Below, piece by piece: positions 24,254 to 33,164 of a stretch of DNA of 64,000 nucleotides; within the stretch, counting starts at the first letter, position 1; the number at the start of each line of letters is the position of its first letter. Position numbers and translations under genes: made by a program. The DNA lies in assembly GCA_965215845.1 (NCBI GenBank), contig CBDCEL010000004.1:3096459-3160458 (forward strand), given 5' to 3'. Source of the stretch: Aurantibacter_A sp965215845 (lineage in GTDB: Bacteria > Bacteroidota > Bacteroidia > Flavobacteriales > Flavobacteriaceae). The notes under the pieces were generated by a model that was not told the DNA's origin, searched no databases, and was given only the letters and a program-made list of their open reading frames with translations.

Positions 24254-24797
24254 AGCTGACGGTCGAATGCTATTCGATAAGAAAGTGTCATAACCTCCAT
24301 TCAATGGCTAGGCATTGATTACGGGCCACCTTGCATGACACAATTATCGAATCAACGGGCGTTCCTGACAGTTACAATACTTACCTGATATATACAAATT
24401 ACTTAATGGTCATTTGTCGATAAGAATACAACATTTGTAGTCTTTTTGGTTGTCTTGAACCTCTTGCCGTTGAAAACATGTATTTCATCTAGTTTATCGA
24501 TTCCAAATGTTAAATTAATCTATATTTAGTTTGATTTTTTGAGGAACCTATTTTCAAGGGGCGTAGCCCGACTTCCTCAAATAGTTTGTTCTTCCCCCGA
24601 CATTTCCCCCCCCCAACATTTTTCCCCCGACATTTTTTTGATTGACGATTTTCTTTGATACCCCACTATCTTCAGAGACGTACTTGCCTGTGCTTTGGTT
24701 AAAAATAATCTTGACCAAATATTTTGCTATACACTGTAAATCAATTAGTTAAAATATTTTAAACAATTAATTTTTAACCCTTTAAACCTTAAGTATT
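24254..24797. other. Long upstream region of curli locus
   Basis: A 544-base gene-free stretch. It holds a hairpin at 24538-24581 (arms TTTGAGGAA/TTCCTCAAA, with an inner GGGC-GTA-GCCC). It also has three copies of CCCCC(G/A)ACATTT at 24594-24637, including a run of nine C at 24606-24614. A plausible promoter follows: TTTG at 24694-24697, 22 bases, then TATTTTG at 24720-24726. The C-tract is about 80 bases upstream of that promoter. I see no gene. Confidence 0.6.
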
Positions 24798-26810
24798 ATG
24801 ATCAAAAAAGTTATTTTAAGTGCCTTGGCGCTTTCAATGGGCTTGTACATGCAAGCTCAAAACGTGAGTAATGTCTCTCAGACGGGTAGCGGAAATTCCG
24901 GTGCCGTTGTTCAGACCAGTGGAGACCATACCTCCGATATCATTGTCGTTGGTGACAATAACGAGACCAATGTTACCCAAGATGATACCGACCAAACTTC
25001 GGATATTAACGCAATGGGCAATGGTAATACCGTTGATGTTACCCAAATTGCCACTGGCGATAACAACATTTCCGATGTTGATATAGACGGAAATAGAAAT
25101 ACGGTTCGAGTCGACCAATTGGGATCCAGTAATAACAATCCGGCGGCCCAACTTGGAGTTGATATTTACGGTAGCCGGAATGAAACTTGGTTAGAGCAAA
25201 ATGGTGATGGCAACGAAGGCTATATCACAATTGGTGATAGGGCAGGCGCCAATACGGCAAATGGCAACTATGCCGAAATTCGCCAACATAAGCCTGGCGG
25301 CGACGCTAATTATGCTACAATAGATGTCACGGGAAACAACAACTTTGCCAAAGTAGACCAAGATGGTTCAGACGATTTCACGGAAGTCAATCAATCTGGC
25401 AACGGAAACATGGCTGACACCGAACAATGGAACACCAATGTAACCGGAGAAATTTTTGTAGATCAAAGTGGTAACCATAACATGGCCACCGTTTTCCAAG
25501 ATGGTTCCAGCTCCCTAAGCAAATCGGATCAGAGTGGTAATCGAAACGAGCTCAATGTTCATCAAACGGGAACCCGTGCCGATAGCTATATCAATCAAAG
25601 CGGTGACCGCAATATGGCTGATGTAGTACAGTCAGGAGATCGTGCCGATAGCGAAATCGATCAGAGCGGTAACCGTAACATGGCGGGTGTAACCCAATCG
25701 GGTACGCGCGCCGACAGTAATTTGGATCAGAGCGGTAATGACAATGGGGCCACTGTAACACAGACCGGAAATAGAGCCAGAAGCGACATAGATCAAAGTG
25801 GTGATCGAAACATGGCCACGGTAGACCAGGCTGGCGATAGAAATAGAAGCCAAATCGACCAATCAGGTAATGGCAATGAGGCCATGGTGACCCAAACAGC
25901 CGGTGATTCAGATAGAAGCAATATTGATCAATCAGGCAATCGAAACAGTGCGACGGTAATACAAGATGGAGATGATTCGGGACCGTTCTTTGTAGCGAAG
26001 GGCAATCGTAGCGAAATTGACCAATCAGGTGATGGTAACGAAGCTACCGTAACTCAAGTCGGTAAAAATGACGATGGTATTGCACCATTCGGCCGAGGTA
26101 GTTTTATCGATCAATCGGGTGATAACAATGACGCAACGGTAAGCCAGACAGGATCAAATATCAGTAATATCGATCAGCAAGGCAATCGCAATTCGGCAAT
26201 GGTTACGCAAACCGGAGCGAACTTCAGCGACATATTACAGACAGGGAATGGAAACGAGGCTACCGTAATGCAGACCGGTTTCTTGAATATCAGCGATATT
26301 GACCAAACGGGTAATAATAATAGCGCAAATGTCACTCAAGACATTCAAGGTATTAGCACTGTTTTCCAGAGTGGTAACGGCAATGGTGCTACTGTGAATC
26401 AAGGAGGAGGTTTGAATACCAGTTTAGTAGTTCAACCCGGTAATCGCAATACCGCAACGGTTGACCAGACAGGCATCAATAATAATAGCACCCTTTTCCA
26501 ATTTGGCAACCGGGGTACGGCCGACGTGACCCAAAATGGTCTTAGTAATAATAGCTTTGTGCAACAGGCAGCCGGTAATACAAATATGGCCACTGTAAAC
26601 CAAGATGGAATTGGCAATGCCAGCAACTTGAGCCAATTTGGTAGTAGAAACACAGCAACCATTTTGCAAGACGGCAATGGTAATTTCAGCCAATTTTTAC
26701 AATCTGGTAATAATAACACATCATCCATCTCCCAAACGGGCAATGGTTTGGTTTCCAATCTTTCTCAGGTCGGAAACGGTAATATGATGAACGTTACCCA
26801 GACCAACTAA
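24798..26810 (+). CDS. Giant major curlin (CsgA-like amyloid subunit)
   Basis: A 670-residue secreted protein with signal peptide MIKKVILSALALSMGLYMQA and mature start near QNVSNVSQTG. It is built of about 28 curlin-like repeats, consensus DQSGNRNMATVTQTG with flanking S/I, matching S-x5-Q-x-G-x2-N-x-A-x3-Q of CsgA. E. coli CsgA has five. Very rich in N, Q, G, S and T, it should stack as a long beta-solenoid amyloid on the cell surface, exported through the CsgG pore encoded downstream. The first 200 residues are less regular. A hairpin at 26852-26884 separates it from the minor-subunit gene. Confidence 0.92.
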   Translation: MIKKVILSALALSMGLYMQAQNVSNVSQTGSGNSGAVVQTSGDHTSDIIVVGDNNETNVTQDDTDQTSDINAMGNGNTVDVTQIATGDNNISDVDIDGNRNTVRVDQLGSSNNNPAAQLGVDIYGSRNETWLEQNGDGNEGYITIGDRAGANTANGNYAEIRQHKPGGDANYATIDVTGNNNFAKVDQDGSDDFTEVNQSGNGNMADTEQWNTNVTGEIFVDQSGNHNMATVFQDGSSSLSKSDQSGNRNELNVHQTGTRADSYINQSGDRNMADVVQSGDRADSEIDQSGNRNMAGVTQSGTRADSNLDQSGNDNGATVTQTGNRARSDIDQSGDRNMATVDQAGDRNRSQIDQSGNGNEAMVTQTAGDSDRSNIDQSGNRNSATVIQDGDDSGPFFVAKGNRSEIDQSGDGNEATVTQVGKNDDGIAPFGRGSFIDQSGDNNDATVSQTGSNISNIDQQGNRNSAMVTQTGANFSDILQTGNGNEATVMQTGFLNISDIDQTGNNNSANVTQDIQGISTVFQSGNGNGATVNQGGGLNTSLVVQPGNRNTATVDQTGINNNSTLFQFGNRGTADVTQNGLSNNSFVQQAAGNTNMATVNQDGIGNASNLSQFGSRNTATILQDGNGNFSQFLQSGNNNTSSISQTGNGLVSNLSQVGNGNMMNVTQTN

Positions 26811-26851
26811 AATTTAAGATCAGACCGATATACCCCCTAAAGTCTGAATTT

Positions 26852-26884
26852 TAATGGGATGGCGATTTAATCGCCATCCCATTA
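26852..26884 (+). terminator. Strong hairpin after the curlin gene
   Basis: A palindromic stem TAATGGGATGGCGATT with its complement spans 26852-26884 and ends in an AT-rich tail without a T-run. It may partly terminate or stabilise the curlin mRNA, so subunit mRNA outnumbers that of the export genes. Confidence 0.6.
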
Positions 26885-27035
26885 CTAAATATCAATCGGC
26901 AGTTTAATGCTAAGAGGTTGACAAATAAACCGATAAGCGAAGAACTGAAACATTGAACCAATTTTTTTCTTAACCCTGGTATTATTTAAGAATTTTAATA
27001 TCCGAAGCAGAGAGAACCGAATCACGAGCACTAAT

Positions 27036-27542
27036 ATGTTGAAAAAAAATATTCTAATAGGGGTAGCGACATTTTTGGGCATTTGTCAAATTTTTGCGCA
27101 AGATGAAAGTATGCCGGAAACCTCTTCAGCGCTGGTAGAGCGTTTGGGCCCTGAAATCCTTCTGGTAGTTTCGGAAACACAATCAAATCTGCCGACGATT
27201 CTATCGAACTCGATCTATATACAACAAATAGGATTGGATAATTCCACTTCTGCATATATACAATCAGAGAACAGCGAACTCAATTTATTGCAAAACGGAA
27301 ATTCCAATCATGTGAAAATCGATGTGACCGGCAAAACGGTATTGCACAATTTGGTGCAAAATGGAAACAACAATTTTTTGATGGAATACGGAAATTCCGC
27401 CCATCTGAATCTAGAGCGAAGTATTATTCAAGACGGCAATGACCAAGGCGTCGTCATTTTCGGGAGCAATTCGTTGACCGACAATATCATCTTAAATCTT
27501 CAAGGTAGTTCAAAAACCATAACGATACGCAATTTCAATTGA
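27036..27542 (+). CDS. Minor curlin-like protein (CsgB-type role)
   Basis: A 168-residue protein with signal peptide ending near QIFAQD. It carries about four to five weak curlin repeats: SIYIQQIGLDNSTSAYIQ, ELNLLQNGNSNHVKI, NLVQNGNNNFLMEYGNSA, and SIIQDGNDQGVVIFG. Position after the major curlin suggests a nucleator that anchors and seeds fibres like CsgB. That is inference from gene order; sequence identity to CsgB is not clear. Confidence 0.75.
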   Translation: MLKKNILIGVATFLGICQIFAQDESMPETSSALVERLGPEILLVVSETQSNLPTILSNSIYIQQIGLDNSTSAYIQSENSELNLLQNGNSNHVKIDVTGKTVLHNLVQNGNNNFLMEYGNSAHLNLERSIIQDGNDQGVVIFGSNSLTDNIILNLQGSSKTITIRNFN

Positions 27543-27559
27543 TTCAAAGCAGTCAAAAA

Positions 27560-28318
27560 ATGAAATATTCCTTTGGAGTCTTAATTTGTCTATTGTGTTT
27601 TTCAATAGTAGGTACTTCACAAATCTATAATACCGATGTTTCAGCGGCCATAGATCTTGAGGTTCAAGACAATAGCATTTTAAAGATAACGGGCTCCGCA
27701 CACAACAAGACTGAAATCAGCAAGAGCTTGCGCTTTGTTTTATCCGTAATAAAGTCCGGCGAAAACCAAAACACCAATAAGCAGGACGGACGCTTTGTGT
27801 TGGAACCAGGTGTAAAAAAAAATCTGTCGAATACGAGCATAAATGTGAACGAAAAAGACAGGACCATAATCCTTTTACTGGTTTATGAAAATGAAAAAAT
27901 CGTAGGGAAAGATAGAAAGGTCTTAAACGGAATCGAAGGAGAAGATGATGAGGTTAAGGATCTGCTCAAATCCGAAGGCTATAAAGACGTTAAGGAAACG
28001 GCAGAGGATGGCTTCATTTTAAGAGGCGTTGTTATCGAGGATACAAAGACAAAGGCCGGCAACGATTTTTATGATATGTTTTATTCTTCTTATCTGTCGA
28101 ACAATATCAACGGAGAGAAAATTGTAAAAATCGAGGAACGTTTGGCGATTGGCAATACCACCCAAATCAATGTTCTGGTCGGTAATGAAGTGGTGGTGCG
28201 ATTTTTCGTGAATCCGAGAACCCAATATTTGAAGTCAATGGCCGATAATTCAATTTATCGCGTAAACGCCCATTTTCAAAGATTGAAAGATACCAAAGAT
28301 CAGATTACAAGATACTAA
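27560..28318 (+). CDS. csgE: CsgH-like/CsgE fusion, curli secretion factor
   Basis: A 252-residue periplasmic protein. The ATG at 27560 is chosen over a TTG at 27539 because it gives a clean signal peptide, MKYSFGVLICLLCFSIVGTS. Residues about 25-125 read like the CsgH/CsgC beta-sandwich that blocks premature amyloid formation (ILKITGSAHNKTE, LRFVLSVIKSG, DGRFVLEPGVKKNLS). From about 140, GFILRGVVIEDTKTKAGNDFY, QINVLVGNEVVVRFFVNPR and the MADNSIYRVNAHF tail match CsgE, which caps the CsgG pore and gates client entry. Two chaperone activities in one chain would be economical; the CsgH assignment is less certain than CsgE. Confidence 0.78.
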   Translation: MKYSFGVLICLLCFSIVGTSQIYNTDVSAAIDLEVQDNSILKITGSAHNKTEISKSLRFVLSVIKSGENQNTNKQDGRFVLEPGVKKNLSNTSINVNEKDRTIILLLVYENEKIVGKDRKVLNGIEGEDDEVKDLLKSEGYKDVKETAEDGFILRGVVIEDTKTKAGNDFYDMFYSSYLSNNINGEKIVKIEERLAIGNTTQINVLVGNEVVVRFFVNPRTQYLKSMADNSIYRVNAHFQRLKDTKDQITRY

Positions 28319-28329
28319 GCAAAGAAAAT

Positions 28330-28725
28330 ATGAAGAAGATCGTATTGATTATCGCATTTATTTCGGCAAGTTATAGCTTTGGCCAGCAGTTGGTTTATAC
28401 CCCTGTAAATCCTGCCTTTGGCGGAAACACCTTTAATTATCAGTGGTTATTAAGTTCGGCGGAGGCCCAAAATTCCTTTACAGACCCGAATGCAGTGGAT
28501 AATGAACAAACCGAGCTTGAACGATTTCAGCAAAACTTGAACAATCAATTGTTGAGCAGTCTATCTAGAAATGTATTTAGTTCACAGTTAGGTGAAGAAC
28601 TTCAAGAAGGTACTTTCAATGTAGGTGATCTGGCCCTCGAAATCTTCGAGACAGGTGAAGGCCTTGTCATCAATATATTGGATACAACTACCGGCGAACA
28701 GACACAGATAATCGTTCCGAACTAA
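28330..28725 (+). CDS. csgF: Curli assembly protein CsgF
   Basis: A 131-residue protein with signal peptide ending SYSFGQ and mature N-terminus QLVYTPVNPAFGGNTFNYQWLLSSA. This matches the CsgF segment that plugs the CsgG pore (LVYTPVNPsFGGNP). The rest is a short helix and C-terminal strand domain that would face outside and help attach the minor curlin. It lies between csgE and csgG in a tight operon. Confidence 0.95.
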   Translation: MKKIVLIIAFISASYSFGQQLVYTPVNPAFGGNTFNYQWLLSSAEAQNSFTDPNAVDNEQTELERFQQNLNNQLLSSLSRNVFSSQLGEELQEGTFNVGDLALEIFETGEGLVINILDTTTGEQTQIIVPN

Positions 28726-28739
28726 TTTAATCCTGCCCC

Positions 28740-30242
28740 ATGCTCCGAAGAATTTTACAAATTTCACTACCCTTTCTTGCGCTTGTTTTAACAGGATGCG
28801 GGGCTTATCTCAATCAGCCCTATATGCCACAAGATGCTCGAATCGGTGAGTTGACCTCAAAGACGGAAGTCTTGCGAAACTTTCCGGAACCCTATCAAGA
28901 AGTAGTGGTCGGGGTTTACAACTTTAAAGACCAAACCGGTCAATACAAGGCCCAAGAGGGCGGAAGTACCTTTAGCACGGCGGTCTCCCAAGGAGCTACG
29001 ACAATGCTGGTTCAGGCGTTGGAAGACTCGAAATGGTTTACGCCGATCGAGCGGGAAAATCTTGGGAATCTGTTGAACGAAAGAAACATCATTCGCTCGA
29101 CTCGAGAAGAGTTTGGGCGTAGTACAAATACACCACAACCAAGCTTGCCTCCACTTCTCTATGCAGGTATTCTTCTGGAAGGTGGTGTGGTCTCCTATGA
29201 TACAAATATCATAACAGGCGGAGCGGGTGCCCGGTACTTTGGTGCCGGAGGTTCCACCAAATATCGGCAAGATCGCATATCGGTTTATTTAAGGGCGGTA
29301 TCGACCAGCAACGGAAAAATATTGAAAACGGTCTATGTCTCAAAGACGATTCTTTCACAATCGATTGATGCCAGTCTTTTTAGATACGTGAGTTTTCAAC
29401 GGCTCCTTGAGGCCGAAACCGGTTTTACAAAGAACGAACCCGTTCAGTTGGCGATGAAAGATGCCATTGAGAAATCGGTCGAAGCCCTGATTATTGAGGG
29501 AATTGAAGAGGGGCTTTGGACGACCAAGGAAGGTGGTCTCACCAACAAGAAATTGATGGATGCCTACAAGGCCGAAAAAGAATTTGAAGAATCGCAATTA
29601 CTCTATGATAGAAGACAGGCTAGCGAACCATCGCAAGACGCCATAACGGTTAACGGCACGATGTCGGTCTTGAACGGAGATCTCGGAAATAAAACATTGG
29701 CAGCTGGTTATAACTTTGGCTATTTGCGCACCATTGGCCCAAAGATGAATCTCGCCCTAAATATGGATTATTTAAATCTCAAAGGGGGAAATTCTTTTGA
29801 GAGAGAACATATGTCGGCTCAAGTGAACCTTGAAGTGAATTTATTACCCTATGACAATCTGGCCCCTTATGTATATGGTGGTGGAGGGGTGATTTTTGAT
29901 ATCCGAAGTATCGATGATACAAAGCCGACAAAAATAACGGCGCCCAAATTGCAAGCTGGCTTGGGTCTGAATTATCGGGCATCAGATCGAATCGACGTCC
30001 GAGCCTTTGCCGAGAGCAATTTTACATTCTCCGATGAATTGGATGGTGTGATAAGTGGCAAGCGAGATGACTTCTACTATAATTTTGGAATCGGTCTCAA
30101 ATACAAATTTGGCAAGCGACATTACTCTAGAAATATAGAATCTGAAGGTGAGAACAGTCTTGAAAAATTTGAGAATCAGATAAATCAGGATAATCAAGTA
30201 CCCCAGAAAAAGGACAATTCACAGCAAATTATTAAGCAATGA
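28740..30242 (+). CDS. csgG: CsgG curli secretion channel with extra C-terminal barrel-like domain
   Basis: A 500-residue lipoprotein with acylated Cys 20 in ALVLTGCGAYLNQPY. Residues 20-295 match CsgG: VVVGVYNFKDQTGQYK, STAVSQGATTMLVQALEDSKWFTPIEREN, then GVVSYDTNIITGGAGARYFG. It forms a ninefold outer-membrane pore for curlin export. E. coli CsgG ends near residue 277, but here 200 more residues follow (NLALNMDYLNLKGG, LAPYVYGGGGVIFDI, YNFGIGLKYKFG), alternating amphipathic strands ending in an aromatic-rich motif like small outer-membrane beta-barrels. A fused barrel is unusual. The stop overlaps the next ATG by four bases. Confidence 0.92.
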   Translation: MLRRILQISLPFLALVLTGCGAYLNQPYMPQDARIGELTSKTEVLRNFPEPYQEVVVGVYNFKDQTGQYKAQEGGSTFSTAVSQGATTMLVQALEDSKWFTPIERENLGNLLNERNIIRSTREEFGRSTNTPQPSLPPLLYAGILLEGGVVSYDTNIITGGAGARYFGAGGSTKYRQDRISVYLRAVSTSNGKILKTVYVSKTILSQSIDASLFRYVSFQRLLEAETGFTKNEPVQLAMKDAIEKSVEALIIEGIEEGLWTTKEGGLTNKKLMDAYKAEKEFEESQLLYDRRQASEPSQDAITVNGTMSVLNGDLGNKTLAAGYNFGYLRTIGPKMNLALNMDYLNLKGGNSFEREHMSAQVNLEVNLLPYDNLAPYVYGGGGVIFDIRSIDDTKPTKITAPKLQAGLGLNYRASDRIDVRAFAESNFTFSDELDGVISGKRDDFYYNFGIGLKYKFGKRHYSRNIESEGENSLEKFENQINQDNQVPQKKDNSQQIIKQ

Positions 30243-31762
30243 AAAAAAATACTCCATATTTCCTTTTGACCCTTGGTCTATTGTTTTTCATGGTTGCATG
30301 CTCTGAAGAACCCATTGAAGATAGCAGTTTCGGTTCCCTAACCGGTAAGGTAGTGGCAAAGGGAGACAACACCCCTTTGGCCAATGTCAAAATTTCTTCC
30401 TCACCGGTTTCAACAACGGTTTTTACCGACGCTCAGGGGAATTTCGAAATCAGTGACATTCAAATTGGCGAATATTCGATTCAAGCAGAACTGGCGGAAT
30501 TTCAAACTGCATTTGAACCCGCTAATATTTTGGAAGGAAAGGTAACAAACATCGTTTTCGAACTTGATTCGGTCAACGTGAATAATTTGGCTCCACTTTC
30601 TCCCCGTTTGCTGTTTCCCCAAGATGGAGCAAAAAATATTGGTTCGGAGGCTGAATTCGTTTGGTCCTCATCTAAAAATGACGATGATGAAATCAACTAT
30701 TCGGTAGAATTAAGGAATGGAAATACGAATGAAATAACAACGTATAATGACCTGCAAGACACTACATTGTTAATCGACAAGTTGGCGATAGGAAACAATT
30801 ACTTTTGGCAGGTTTCGGCCAGTGACGGAGTCAATACTCCAGTTCAAAGCGAGTTGGGGGGCTTTGTCACAAGTGGCGGAACGGAGAATCGATTCTTCTA
30901 CGTCAGGAACATAGGCGGCAACAATGTGATATTTTCAGGTACCGACCCCATTGGTGAAACCGATGAAGAATTGGACCAAAATGAAGTACAACTGACAAGT
31001 TCAAATTTAAATAGTTATCGGCCCATTAAAAACAATGCGGTAAACAAGATCGCATTTTTGAGGTCGGTCGGGGGCGAGACGCATATTTTCACCATGAATG
31101 CCGATGGTACAGATTTGAACCAAGTAACCAGCAACGTCCCCGTAGCCGGTTTTAGGCATGATGAATTGGAGTTTACATGGTATGATGATGGGGCTAGGTT
31201 CTACTTTCCGAATTTCAATAAATTATACTCGATCAATCAAGACGGATCTGGTATCGAAGAGGTTTATTCAGTTGGCAGTTCATCCATGATTACGGAAATT
31301 GCGGTGAATCCTGAGAACGATCTCGTCGTCATCAAGACCAATGACGTTAACGGATACAATGCTAAAATAGCAGTTGTCAACGTTGCAACGGATACAGAGG
31401 TACAAGTTGTAATTTCCGGCCAACAAGGAGGCATAGGTGGTATTGATTATTCTGCCGACGGCACAAAAGTTTTATACACAAGGGATATGTCTGGAGCACA
31501 AAACACGGGCTATCGCCAGTTGGATTCGCGAATATTCGAATACGACCTTGGTTCTGACACGGCGACTGAGATCGATACGGACAAAGAAGCTGGCACGAAC
31601 GATTTAGACGCGAAATATTCCCCGGATGATGGTTCGATTATTTTCGTAAATACGTCCAATGATGGTATTTCGGAAAGAAGGATTTATAGAACCAGGGACA
31701 ATTCAGGTTTTGATAAAAAAGAGGCGCTCTTTACCAATGCCTTTATGCCCAACTGGGAATAA
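30239..31762 (+). CDS. Curli-operon lipoprotein with beta-sandwich and propeller-like domains
   Basis: A 507-residue lipoprotein with signal MKKNTPYFLLTLGLLFFMVAC (Cys 21). Residues 32-110 look like a carboxypeptidase-regulatory-like beta-sandwich (LTGKVVAKGDNTPLANVKI). Residues about 115-210 are fibronectin-III-like (LAPLSPRLLFPQDGAKNIG to NNYFWQVSASDG). The rest is a TolB/PD40-like beta-propeller (THIFTMNADGTDLNQVT, KLYSINQDGSGIEEV, IDYSADGTKVLYTRDM). Coupled translationally to csgG by ATGA, so it likely acts in curli assembly or anchoring. It has no known E. coli counterpart. Confidence 0.8.
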   Translation: MKKNTPYFLLTLGLLFFMVACSEEPIEDSSFGSLTGKVVAKGDNTPLANVKISSSPVSTTVFTDAQGNFEISDIQIGEYSIQAELAEFQTAFEPANILEGKVTNIVFELDSVNVNNLAPLSPRLLFPQDGAKNIGSEAEFVWSSSKNDDDEINYSVELRNGNTNEITTYNDLQDTTLLIDKLAIGNNYFWQVSASDGVNTPVQSELGGFVTSGGTENRFFYVRNIGGNNVIFSGTDPIGETDEELDQNEVQLTSSNLNSYRPIKNNAVNKIAFLRSVGGETHIFTMNADGTDLNQVTSNVPVAGFRHDELEFTWYDDGARFYFPNFNKLYSINQDGSGIEEVYSVGSSSMITEIAVNPENDLVVIKTNDVNGYNAKIAVVNVATDTEVQVVISGQQGGIGGIDYSADGTKVLYTRDMSGAQNTGYRQLDSRIFEYDLGSDTATEIDTDKEAGTNDLDAKYSPDDGSIIFVNTSNDGISERRIYRTRDNSGFDKKEALFTNAFMPNWE

Positions 31763-31932
31763 ATAATTCATCTGCTAACCAAACTAACGGGCTACTGCTT
31801 CAAATACGAAGTGGTGGCCTTTTATGTTTGAGGAGAGCAGTGCTTGACCGACACTCCCTTTGAGCATTTTCGGCGGTTAAGGTTACCTCTTATTTATAAG
31901 GATTCCCCTATTTTTGCCACAAAGATTTTTAA

Positions 31933-33111
31933 ATGGGTTCTTCGACCAGTGAGCGCTATAGTCAAAGAGGGGTTTCGGCCTCAAAGGAAGATGTACACAA
32001 TGCCATCAAGCATATCGACAAGGGACTGTTTCCCAAGGCCTTTTGCAAAATTGTTCCAGATTATTTAACCGATGACGATGATTACTGTTTGATAATGCAT
32101 GCCGATGGGGCGGGTACAAAATCCGCATTGGCTTATATGTACTGGAAAGAAACCGGTGATATTTCGGTATGGAAAGGTATTGCACAAGATGCCCTGATCA
32201 TGAATATCGATGATCTCATCTGTGTCGGGGCAGTCGATAATATCATGCTCTCCTCGACCATAGGCAGAAATAAAAACCTGATTCCCGGCGAAGTGATCTC
32301 GGCCATAATCAATGGTACCGAAGAGCTGATTTCGGATCTTTCGCAGCATGGTATGACAATCCATTCCACGGGTGGTGAAACCGCGGATGTCGGAGACCTG
32401 GTCCGTACAATTATCGTTGATTCTACGGTAACCGCCCGGATGAAAAGGGCAAATGTCATCGACAATGCCAATATCAGGGCGGGTGATGTCATCGTTGGCC
32501 TGGCCTCTTTTGGACAGGCAACCTACGAAGATGGGTATAATGGTGGAATGGGCAGTAACGGACTCACATCGGCACGACATGACGTATTTTCAAAATACCT
32601 TGCAGAAAATTATCCGGAAAGTTTTGATCCTTCCGTTCCGGATGATTTGGTCTACTCGGGCCAAAAAAAGTTGACCGATGGGGTGGAAGGCTCGCCTTTG
32701 GATGCCGGTAAACTGGTACTATCTCCCACCCGTACCTATGCTCCGATTATCAAGAAAGTCCTTGAAAAATACAATTCCGACGATATTCATGGCATGGTGC
32801 ACTGCAGCGGTGGTGCGCAAACCAAGATCCTTCATTTTGTAGACAACCTTCATGTGATAAAGGATAACCTTTTTCCGGTACCGCCCTTGTTCAAATTGAT
32901 ACAAGAGCAATCGGGTACCGATTGGAAGGAAATGTACAAAGTCTTCAATTGTGGGCATCGAATGGAAATTTATGCGGACCCTGCTATAGCCAATGATTTG
33001 ATCAAAATTTCCAGCGATTTTGATGTTGCCGCACGAATCGTCGGTAGGGTAGAGGCCAGTGATTCCAAAAAACTTACGATAACAGGCGATTACGGTACTT
33101 TTATATATTAA
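31933..33111 (+). CDS. purM: AIR synthase (phosphoribosylformylglycinamidine cyclo-ligase)
   Basis: A 392-residue purine-biosynthesis enzyme that closes the imidazole ring of AIR from FGAM with ATP. The start SSTSERYSQRGVSASKEDVH is followed by the conserved AIRS blocks: HADGAGTKSALAYMYWKETGD, IAQDALIMNIDDLICVGAVDNI, IHSTGGETADVGDLVRTI, and GLASFGQATYEDGYNGGMGSNGLTSARHD. It is about 45 residues longer than E. coli PurM, as in Bacteroidota. It lies near prfA and pyrF, the common flavobacterial arrangement. Confidence 0.92.
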   Translation: MGSSTSERYSQRGVSASKEDVHNAIKHIDKGLFPKAFCKIVPDYLTDDDDYCLIMHADGAGTKSALAYMYWKETGDISVWKGIAQDALIMNIDDLICVGAVDNIMLSSTIGRNKNLIPGEVISAIINGTEELISDLSQHGMTIHSTGGETADVGDLVRTIIVDSTVTARMKRANVIDNANIRAGDVIVGLASFGQATYEDGYNGGMGSNGLTSARHDVFSKYLAENYPESFDPSVPDDLVYSGQKKLTDGVEGSPLDAGKLVLSPTRTYAPIIKKVLEKYNSDDIHGMVHCSGGAQTKILHFVDNLHVIKDNLFPVPPLFKLIQEQSGTDWKEMYKVFNCGHRMEIYADPAIANDLIKISSDFDVAARIVGRVEASDSKKLTITGDYGTFIY

Positions 33112-33164
33112 AGTATACATACGATTAGTGCTTTTCAAACGTTTTCATAGTAAATGTCCCAGCT

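Noticed and set aside
24798..26810. Repetitive DNA that could be taken for a CRISPR or satellite
   Set aside because: The repeats keep one reading frame with curlin consensus and vary in DNA sequence, so this is a protein repeat.
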